Source of the DNA: Phoma sp. XZ068
Taxonomy: Eukaryota > Ascomycota > Dothideomycetes > Pleosporales > Didymellaceae
Length of the DNA stretch: 64,000 bases
Assembly (NCBI GenBank): GCA_004835665.1
Contig: RBKR01000004.1
Location: 496,001-560,000 of the forward strand
Reading direction: 5' to 3'
Part shown: positions 31,010 to 39,806 of the stretch, one piece after another
How the letters are laid out: each line of letters begins with the position of its first letter
Position numbering within the stretch: position 1 is the first letter of the stretch
Position numbers and translations under genes: made by a program
Notes under the pieces: model-generated
The model's input: the letters and a program-made list of their open reading frames with translations, nothing else
What the model was told of the DNA's origin: nothing
The model's database searches: none

Positions 31010-33431
31010 ATGGCTCTGCCCCAGCATGACAATCCCCAGTGGATATCACTGCGTGCGCAGCATCGTCAAGAAATCGCTGCGTTTGCACGCAAGGTCGAGA
31101 CGGAGCAGCAAGATTTCGCCCATCGTGTCGATGCAGCTCATGCGAAATTGCTTGCGCGGCATCGTGAGCAAGAGAGACAGTTCTTGTCCAGTCACATCCA
31201 GAAGGCGACGATGACTGACAATCCCGCACCAAAAGCACAGGCTGCTCCCTCAATCATCCAGCAGAAAGTAGAGCGCCAGTCTAAGCCATCGCCTCAACCT
31301 CCCCAGATTCGACAACAGAGTAGCAAACAAGCACCCTCCAGCGCAGCTGGAGGTCCAATGCCACAGAAGACCGCACAGCCCAAACCCAAAGCCGCCAGCT
31401 CACGAACCAGACCAATCGCCAGAACAAAGCCTGAGACAATTGATCTCTGCTCTGACGACGATGATGATGGTGACGCGCTGGTCGAGGTGACCAAAGCAGA
31501 GTATCACCAGAAGACCGCACCGACAGTCGACTCTACACTCGTTCACCCAAGCATTCCGACCGCCACACTTCAGCTCTTTGGTGACAGTCTCTCAAAGAAA
31601 ATTGTGAGTCCTTGAGCCTTCCTATGCAGAATCTTATCACTGACCTCATAAGCCAAACTCGGGAACGTTGCCTGTCAAACAGGAGAAGATTGAGGTCACC
31701 CGCCCAGCGCAGGCACAGCCTGAGCCGCGCTCTCATCAGCTCTCCCACAACAACGATTCTGCAACCTTCAATTCTCCATTACAACGGGCAGGAACTGCCA
31801 CTCCACCTCATGGCCGAACCGAGTTACCCCTACAGGCAGCAGCTAACATCACTCCCCTGCCATTTGGTAAGAAAATTGTGCCACATAGTAGCGCCTCATA
31901 TCCACAAGTACAGGAGTCAAGCAATTTGACAAGGAAGAGCACTGCAGTTACAAAGACCAAGCAACCATCCGCACCACAACAGCAGAGACAGAAGATCTTC
32001 ACTAGCCACATTTCCAATAATGCACAAGCAAAAGATCGGGCACCAGGCTTGGGTGGTGGATTAATTAGGAAGGACACTAATTAAAATGTTGATATAGAAG
32101 ACGTCCCCCTAGGTAAGTGCAATAAAAGTGTGCTTTAACGGGTCTGAACTTTGATAGTTAACGCGCCAACAGCCCTCCTAGATCGCAAGGCAGTGCTAAA
32201 GCAATTAGGTGTGACTACTTCCAAGGACCAAGTCAAGGACTTGGAAGCATTCGCGTCTGAAGCTGCTATGCGACCACCTTTCCACAAGGAAGGTCCAAGG
32301 ACGCACTTACCAAGTCCGTCACCATCATTCGCTTCTGCGCCATCCACACCTTCAGCCCACGCGATAAAAGCCTTACTCAACTCATTCAAGAAACCCACAT
32401 TGCCTCCTGGTACAAGTAATTCCGAAGCCAACGTTCGCACAGCGGGATCGCGAGCTTCTAGTTTCTCTCTAGCATCGATTTCTGCATCAGACACGACTGT
32501 AGCCATCGAGCAACAAGCGTCCATGGCTTCGAACGCATCCAAGAGTTCTATCCTGGGCAAGAAAAGGAAGAAAGTGGACTTAAGTGACGATGAGCAGTCC
32601 AAATATTCCCCACCCCAGTATCCTCCTGTCGCTACACGTAGGATGTCCAACATTTCCTTCAACCCTCCCCCTAAAAAGCCTAGGGCTATCAACCGGGTGA
32701 AGGCAAATCCCAAAGGCCTTCTATCACCATCAGCCCTACCCTTGTCACCCGCTGGCACGAGTACGAATGGCTTCGATTTCAGCATGAAGACCATATCAGC
32801 ATCTCCAAACACACGAGCAACACCACCTCGTAAACCAACACCGAAATCCCAGCCAACGACACCAGTGACGCCGGTTCGGAGCTCCACCGATGCAAGAGCA
32901 GATGCGCTTTCAACCCCTCCAAGCAAGCGTAGAGCTGCAGTCCGCGCCCGTTCCGAGATCCAGAAGATTAACGATGCGCATGAAGAGTTCTGGACTGACG
33001 ACCAGATCTTCCAAGCATCAGCTAGAGAAGCAAGTCGGCGCGACACAAGCACAACAGAACTGAGAGCGTGCCTGAGAAGCATGAGCATCACGCCGGTACC
33101 AATGGGTACTCGCTTCGGTGCTCCAGGGAACTCCATGGTGTCTGGTGCATCTGCACGCACTGGTGGCACAATGGCTACGGCGAGCAACGATAACGGCGTA
33201 CGCATCGGAGAGAGAGCTCCAAACAACCGGGGCATTGGAGACCGACCTGCTGCTCGCACTCGCAACATCAGCAAGCTGATTGGAGATGACAGCGACGAAG
33301 ATAGCTTCGAGGATTTGGATATCAGTGAGTTCGCCTATGTTAATGGAATCATCATACAAGCAGGCCAGGAGGGGAGGCTGACGGAGATGCAGACTAAGGC
33401 GAGTGTGCGAACAGATCTGCGGCAGTGCTAA
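31010..33431 (+). CDS. unrecognised nuclear-looking protein with SUMO-interaction-like motif
   Basis: Proposed exons: 31010-31603, 31653-32052, 32098-32112, 32158-33431, 760 residues. The N-terminus (about 5-65) is a charged helix, likely coiled coil (QHRQEIAAFARKVETEQQ). Residues about 143-155 read ETIDLCSDDDDDGD, a hydrophobic core followed by acid, as in SUMO-interacting motifs. The rest is Ser/Pro/Thr-rich with basic patches (GKKRKKVDLSDDE, PPPKKPR) that look like nuclear import signals. The tail is acidic (GDDSDEDSFEDLDISEF). No enzyme domain is recognised. An in-frame TAA at 32082 is removed only if a weak 45-nt intron (32053-32097) is spliced, leaving a 15-nt exon; the last intron is also 45 nt with good GTAAGT/TAG ends. 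Confidence 0.6.
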
Positions 33432-33688
33432 AGAGATGAAATTGGTTGGGTTTTGAGACTGTGAAATCGAAATGGTTCACAGAAGGCAGTTGTTATGCAT
33501 AGTAAAGGATGGAACTGAGGTGTGGAGAACCAGGCCAAAGATCTCTTCCTTGGGCGTACCAGCGCACCTTGGGTTTGTTTCTACAAGCTGAACATTCACT
33601 GCTGGCATAAGCAAATTGGCATTGGATTTTCTGGAGGCCTGCAATCGCAAGAATACATTCGCACATTTCGTACAAATTCATCAACACT

Positions 33689-34962
33689 CTACCACTCCCT
33701 TACCTCACCGCCTGGCCCAATGAATCCAGGAGTAATCCACGCCACAGCGTCCTTACTTAACCGTCTTACCTGCTCCTCATCAATCTCAATGCCTAGACCA
33801 GGCCCATTCATCAAATTAATATACCCTTCTTTCACATCCCACACCTCCGGATTCGTTGTATAACTTGTCAGATCCTGGCTTCCAGCATTATAATGGATCC
33901 CTAGACTCATCTCCTGGATGACAAAATTCGCAACAGTAGCATCGACCTGCACGCACGCCGCCAGCGCAATCGGACCCAGCGGGCAATGCGGCGCAAGCGC
34001 AACATCATATGTCTCCGCCATGGCCGCAATGCGCTTCATCTCGCTAATCCCGCCAACGTGCGAGATATCGGGCTGCAAGATGTCCACGCAATTAGCCTCA
34101 AGGAAGGGGCGCACATCCCACCGGCTGTGCAGGCGCTCACCCAGCGCAATGGGGCATGTAGTCGTCTGGGCTAGCTGTTTGATACCGCCAATGTGTTCCG
34201 AGAGAAGGGGTTCTTCGATGAACAGTGGATGGTGTGGCTCTAGGGCCTTGGCGAGCTGTTTGGCCATGGGTTTGTGCACGCGCCCGTGGAAATCCATGCC
34301 GCCGTCCATGCCCAGGTCTTTGACTGTCTTGAGCCTTTCCACTGCTGAGTCTAACGCCTTCGGTGAGTCGAGCCAGTGCAGATCTTCTGTTGCGTTCATC
34401 TTAACGGCTGTGAAGCCCTGATCCTTGCGTGCTTGTCTGGGGAGAAATCGTAAGCTCAAAGGACTTGGGATGGATATAATAAATACTTACGCTTGTGCTT
34501 TCACGTCGTCTGGGCGGTCACCTCCAATCCAAGCGTACACTTTCAGCTTGTCACGGACTTTGCCGCCGAGAAGTTGGTAGATGGGCACGTTTAGTTTGCG
34601 TGCTTTGAGATCCCAGAGGGCGATATCGATGCCTGCGAGCGCACTCATGAAGACAGGGCCACCGCGGTAGAAGGATGTGCGCCATGACATTTGCCAGATG
34701 TGCTCGATTTCGCTGTAAGAATGTCAGGGTTTGTACTAGAGAGGAGGCTATGGGATCGAAGTGTTCTAAGAACAGGTGAAGCTTACTCTGCTTCGAAGCC
34801 GGTGTAGCGTTGACCCCATGCATCAAGACATCCCTCAACTGCTTGCGTGTGGCCTTCGAGTGACGCTTCGCCCCAACCGAAGTTGCCGTCCTCGTCGGTG
34901 ATCTTGACGAAGAGCCAGCGAGGTGGTACTCGGAAGTATTCAATCTTTGTTATTTTCCCCAT
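33689..34962 (-). CDS. sugar-acid dehydratase, enolase superfamily (D-galactonate dehydratase-like)
   Basis: Three exons on the minus strand: 34962-34787, 34712-34491, 34436-33689 (introns 74 and 54 nt), 381 residues, the length of bacterial DgoD. It has the N-terminal capping domain and the barrel with expected catalytic residues: D181 and H183 in MDFHGR, Glu in FIEEPL, Glu in LGERLHSR, His in PHCPLGP and Glu in IQEMSLGIHYN. This full set marks the galactonate-dehydratase subgroup, which turns D-galactonate into 2-keto-3-deoxygalactonate using Mg2+. Closely related acids remain possible. It is not like the longer fungal L-galactonate dehydratase of galacturonate breakdown. It is divergent from an aldolase that could use its product. 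Confidence 0.87.
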
Positions 34963-35382
34963 GATGATGTAGAAGTGACAGGCTCAAGGGCTTCGTGCTT
35001 GTATGATCAATTGGGCTGTCAGGTGTGGTGTCAGTCTCTATTTCAGGTCATTGCAAGCCATCGGATCAAACGCCGCGGTGACTAAACATCATATGGTGCG
35101 GCTCTCCACAAAATGATCCCAAAAGAGCGAATTGAGCCCCTCCATTGCCATTGAGCTTAATGCGACCTCGGCGCGGGGTTCTCAGCGGTCCACTGTTGGC
35201 CTCTAGCTTCGGTGTCTGGAGCAAAGGACCCCGAATTGTCAATCAGCGGCAGATGCAATAAAGTCACGACGCGCCCAGATCCCCTCCTGCAAGCTATCAG
35301 AATTTTTGTTGTCTTTTGAAGAGTTGAGTAGAGCGTCAAGTTCAAAAGTCGTGAATACACAACACCACGCACGAGCCACACA
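34963..35382. promoter_or_regulatory. bidirectional promoter of dehydratase and aldolase
   Basis: A 420-bp gap between head-to-head starts at 34962 and 35383. The shared space implies co-regulation of the two catabolic genes. I could not pick out a convincing activator site by eye. Confidence 0.5.
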
Positions 35383-36432
35383 ATGACCTCAGCCATTACT
35401 TCCCCGCCAAATGGCGTCTTCGTACCGGTCCCGACCTTCTTTAAGCCCGTCGCCGACTCCAAGTCTCTTCAAGCCGCTGTTGATGTCCAGACACAAACGG
35501 AGCACAGCATATTTCTGGCCAAGAATGGCGTTCGCGGTCTTGTCCTGCTCGGTTCCACTGGCGAGGCCATTCACATGAGCCGTCAGGAGCGCATCGGCCT
35601 GATCTCGGGCGTGCGCAAAGGGCTGAACGATGCCGGCTTTCCCGACTACCCAATCATGGCTGGTACTCTGATCAACAGCGTAGACGAGACACTGGAGCAG
35701 CTTGAGGACTACAAGCAGGCGGGTGCGCAATGGGGACTTGTCCTTGCACCAGGGTACTTTGGCGCAGCAGCGAGCCAGGAAGGCATCAGGGAATGGTACA
35801 CAGTTGTGGCTGACAAATCCCCGCTTCCTATTCTCATGTAAACATTCAAAACCGAGCAGGAGGAAAAAAACAGGCTGACAGAGCATAGCTATAATTACCC
35901 AGGCGTGAGCAACGGTCTTCTCGTTACGCCCGAGACCTACCGTGTCCTGGCCCAGCACCCCAACATCGTCGGCTGCAAGATGTCCCACGCCGTCGTGTCA
36001 TGGCACAACCAAGTCTCGCTCGATCCTAAGATCGACCATAACAAGTTCAAGGTGTACAGCGGACTGGGGCAGCAGCTTGGTCCGATTGTTTTCTTCGATG
36101 CCGCAGGTGTCATTGACGGTCTTGCAGCTATCTACCCCAAGACTGTCTGCTCGCTGTTCAAGCTGGCTGAGACGCGGCCGATCAGCAACGAGAACTTGGA
36201 GAAGATCAAGAAGCTGCAGTACACTGTTAGCACAACAGAGGAATACATCGGCAAGTACGGTATAGTGGGTATCAAAGAGGCGGTAAAGCGTGTCACTGGA
36301 TACGGCACATTGGAGGGTGGAAGGCTGCCGATTAATGGCAAACTACCGCAGGGTGAATGGGAAAAGTGGAGTGAGACTTGGGAGAGGATACAGAAAGCAG
36401 AGGACTCGTTGTCTGAGAAGGATTTCAAGTAA
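35383..36432 (+). CDS. 2-keto-3-deoxy sugar-acid aldolase, DHDPS/NAL family
   Basis: Two exons, 35383-35837 and 35889-36432 (51-nt intron), 332 residues. The TIM-barrel signature runs VLLGSTGEAIHMSRQER (phosphate/carboxylate loop), then ILIYNYPG with the catalytic Tyr, then IVGCKMSH whose Lys forms the Schiff base with the 2-oxo acid. Fungal members of this family cleave 2-keto-3-deoxy sugar acids (as GaaC does for L-galacturonate) or act on other 2-oxo acids such as 4-hydroxy-2-oxoglutarate. Beside a galactonate-type dehydratase, cleavage of 2-keto-3-deoxygalactonate to pyruvate and glyceraldehyde is the simplest reading, but this is context inference. Confidence 0.88.
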
Positions 36433-37108
36433 ACACGACGCCCAATGACAACACAACGGAAAGCTTGACCAGACGGATAATTAAGCGGGTTTCTGCGGCT
36501 CTATTAGGACCCTGAGCGAATGGGGATACAAGAAATAGGCCGTCTTTCTCGACGACAATTAAACCTTCTCCTAAGCTAGTAAAGACCGATACAAATTTCG
36601 ACCCTTTCCGTGCGGGGGATAAATCCGTACGCTAGGAATTATCCAACTAGTAGAACCCCCGCCATTATATGAAGCAAGTGTAAATCTGATGTTGTATACA
36701 ACGTACTAAGTATTTAAAGATTGTTTTATGATATCCGATTTGGCGGGTCTCTTCGTGTTCAAATCCGCTCAGGCATCCTCCCTTGTACATTCACTTTATC
36801 GCTACAGTAACGGGTGCGACTTGCAACGATATACCAAACTTGCTGATAAATACCAATAAAGTAATCCTTGCTTCGGAGTTTCGCGGAAGCAAGGATACCT
36901 TCTTACATCCGCGTTTCTATCATTATATAAGACGATCTTGCAACCATTCCTAGGTGTCACTTTTCTAAAGATATTCGGAGGAAGACGCACTGCTATCTTA
37001 TCAACTACAGCCTCTCACAGTTTCAATATCAAGCACCTTGGAGACATCAAATAGGTTGATCTACACACCGATCTTCGACTTTAAACACACACTTCATCAT
37101 GGCTCCAT
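36433..37108 (+). promoter_or_regulatory. intergenic upstream of alpha/beta hydrolase
   Basis: 676 bp, AT-rich in the middle. It holds the perfect 11-bp inverted repeat at 36864-36896 (listed separately) and an out-of-frame ATG at 37099 in strong context just before the hydrolase start. Confidence 0.45.
36864..36896. repeat. perfect 11-bp inverted repeat in promoter
   Basis: Left arm ATCCTTGCTTC (36864-36874), loop of 11 nt, right arm GAAGCAAGGAT (36886-36896). It lies about 215 bp upstream of the hydrolase ATG. Dyads of this size can bind a dimeric regulator or form a hairpin. Confidence 0.65.
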
Positions 37109-38102
37109 ATGACGACACAACCCCAGACAACACGCTTCGACAGCTTCCACGTTCACCGCACACCCTACAAAGAAATCAATGGCCAAGGCATCGAAGCCGG
37201 CATCCTAATTCCCAAGGATCTCAAACCTGGAAAACACCCAATCCTCGTCAGATTTCATGGTGGCGCCCTGGTAAGACTGCTCTTTCGCTTGTGAGGTTAG
37301 TCTCCCTAGCTGACAAGTTCAGATTACAGGTGACTGCTTCTTCGCTGTCTGGTTCCCAGCTTTTTTCATCCCTTTGATCCACCGCACGAACGCCATTGTA
37401 GTCTCGCCCAACTATCGCCTTATCCCGGAGCACAAAGGCGCCGATGTTCTCGAGGATCTTGCAGACTTCTGGAAATGGCTGCATCATGGCGGCTTGACGT
37501 CCTATCTCGCGAGCCAAAACGTGGATGTAGAAATCGACTTTGGCCGTATCTTAGCTACGGGCGACTCGGCGGGCGGCTACATGTCGCTCATGTCTGGAAT
37601 GCTGCAACCCAAGGGCAGCATCAAGGCAATTTTCGCGGAGCATCCAATGACCTATCATATGGAGATCACAAGCAGTAGGATGTTCCCCTATCTTGAAGAT
37701 TCTCCGGAAAGCTTTGTCGATGAGCATTTGAAGCATATCAAGCCAGGCGTTGTGGTGTCCTCGGCTGTCCCGCCTGAGCGGATGGAAGTTGCATACGGAG
37801 TCTCTGTGTATGGCAGATATCCAGAGTGCCACGGCGGGTACAAGCTGATGTGGCCGTTGTATCTGATTGAAAAGCAGAGCTGGTTGCCGCCGACATGGAT
37901 TGAACATGGGGAGATAAATTCCCTGGTCAGCATTGAGGATAGCAAGGCGTTTGTGGCGAAATGTAAAGCAATCGATGGTGTGGAGATCAAATTCGACATT
38001 CTGGAGGGCAGGGACCACGGATTCGATATTCAGATCAAGCAGGATGATGAGCCTTGGCTGAAGGAGGGGCTGAAGTGGGTAGAGGAGAAATGGCTCCAAT
38101 GA
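37109..38102 (+). CDS. alpha/beta hydrolase, HSL/GDXG-type esterase
   Basis: Two exons, 37109-37270 and 37323-38102 (52-nt intron), 313 residues. The oxyanion-hole motif VRFHGGALITGD spans the intron junction, which fixes the acceptor at 37322. The nucleophile elbow is GDSAGGYMS and the catalytic His is in GRDHGFD; the acid is probably in the SLVSIEDS region. No signal peptide is seen, so it is likely cytosolic. The family hydrolyses small esters, and some members hydrolyse lactones. It lies downstream of the aldolase on the same strand and may belong to the same catabolic group. The start codon is in weak context and is preceded 10 nt upstream by an out-of-frame ATG in strong context. Confidence 0.83.
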
Positions 38103-38147
38103 GACCTAAACGATGAGTTCGAGGTTGGGATCATCCATATTGACGCC

Positions 38148-39077
38148 CTAGAACTGTAGAAATGCGAGCAATACAGCTGGTATCATCGTCCAAATTACTT
38201 CAGTCCTCACTGCAGCGCCTGCGCTCAGCCCACCGCTCTGGCTCCCACCCGACCCACCAGTAGATCCACCAATCTGACCACCACCCGATCCACCACCCGT
38301 TCCACCGCCCGATCCGCCAATTTGACCGCCGTTGTTCTGGGGATTGGCAGACTCCAACTTTCCTGATGACCCAAACGGTTGACGTTCCGGGTTTCTTACA
38401 CTCCTCATTAACTCATCGAGCCCTAACAGCCTGTTCTCCAGCATAGCACACTCCATCCTGCCTCCATTTGCGCTCAGCGGTCCCGGTCTCGGGGTCGTGA
38501 GCAGCTGCCCTGCTCCAGGGAACTCATCAATCTTGTTCGTGATACTCGTGGGTAGATTGAAGATCGTGTAGAAATCACTCCCATTCAGGCGAAAAGACTG
38601 GTGTATCGAGATATTATATGCTCCACGCGCTGTACCCTTTGCATTCTTGCCATCGCCAAACAGGCACAGGGGCCACTCGAAGTTCACATGCTTTACTGTT
38701 GAGCCTGTCTCCTGATCGAGGATGTTCGCGAGAGGGGGCGTGTTTGCCGTTCCATTAGATATAGTAAAGTTTTTGCCAAGGACATTACTGGTAAGGAACA
38801 GGGTGATGTTGTGCAATCGCGTGGCTGCATTTGGGTTGGACTCTGGTGGGAACGGGAGTGCGCCGTCGCCGGAGATGTCGAGTGCAACGTGAAGGAAATC
38901 GCCGCCCATAGGTGTGTTAGGTTGCGGCGAAGCGATTATTGCGAGCCCCGGAGTGAAGATACGTCCGTTGACTATGGAGATGGAGCTTGAGGTTTGGCTA
39001 TTATTCCCGCTGTATTGACCCATCATTTGTGCAGCTACCAATGTGGTGAGTAGACATAACGAAAATAGTGGAACCAT
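38148..39077 (-). CDS. GPI-anchored glycine-rich cell-surface protein
   Basis: Intronless, 309 residues. The signal peptide is about 1-17 (MVPLFSLCLLTTLVAAQ). The ectodomain (about 18-235) is beta-rich with several N-glycosylation sequons (NNS, NIT, NFT, NGT, NIS, NGS) and few Cys. A Gly/Ser linker (about 245-285, GGSGGGTGGGSGGG) leads to a C-terminal hydrophobic tail (TMIPAVLLAFLQF) preceded by small residues, the pattern for GPI attachment. No enzyme motif is recognised. It converges on the hydrolase with only 45 bp between stop codons, so the transcripts probably overlap. Confidence 0.8.
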   Translation of the reverse strand: MVPLFSLCLLTTLVAAQMMGQYSGNNSQTSSSISIVNGRIFTPGLAIIASPQPNTPMGGDFLHVALDISGDGALPFPPESNPNAATRLHNITLFLTSNVLGKNFTISNGTANTPPLANILDQETGSTVKHVNFEWPLCLFGDGKNAKGTARGAYNISIHQSFRLNGSDFYTIFNLPTSITNKIDEFPGAGQLLTTPRPGPLSANGGRMECAMLENRLLGLDELMRSVRNPERQPFGSSGKLESANPQNNGGQIGGSGGGTGGGSGGGQIGGSTGGSGGSQSGGLSAGAAVRTEVIWTMIPAVLLAFLQF

Positions 39078-39806
39078 GATGCAGCCAACACTTAGTGAAT
39101 CCGCAGTCTAAGTCAAGGCGATGGGCTTAGAAAGGGAGAAGGGAGACAGATCCCGCACAAAATTGGGACAGGAGCACGTATTTGAGAAGGGAGGAGCCAT
39201 CACGGCATCAAATCAAACCCTGCCTTTTATCCGCGGCGGCGATTTCACTTTTGGGATGCACACATCAAGGGCCAGCAAAGCACAAACTGCATGAAGACGC
39301 TTCAGTGCCTGACTCGGCAGAACAGGTCGACAGTCATGCCTCAGCGCTTTGCTGCTAAGAAATTGCGATCTTGAGACGCGTGGTGTATGAGGCACGATAT
39401 TGCTCAGGACCCATGCTGATAGGCTGATAGCGTCTTGGCATATATGAAATCTTTCCTACCACGATGTGCATTCATTGAGCAAATTCAGCCCATCGTATCA
39501 CGAGTCCGATCCTCGAGTCAATGAGGGTCGATGACGTTCACTAGTGATGCAGATGCCATTGTGGAGTCCTGAGATACTATAGGAATTAGCAAAACGCAGT
39601 ATAACGCATATAAAAAGCGGCTGATTATTTGTAAGTCAAACTTGTTCAGTGTGTGGCTTCCAATACAGAGTCTATCTACAAGCCTAGTTCTTGCAGATAG
39701 CAGTTCAGCCCTATATCTCGGAAAAAGAAAGCAACTACGACAGCAATTCCAAGCCTCCACCATAACCACGGCAAACACGTTCAACGTGCTACGCTTGAAA
39801 TGAAGC
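39078..39806. other. intergenic between two secreted-protein genes
   Basis: 729 bp: promoter of the GPI protein and 3' region of the repeat protein (both minus strand). Nothing else is recognised. Confidence 0.4.
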
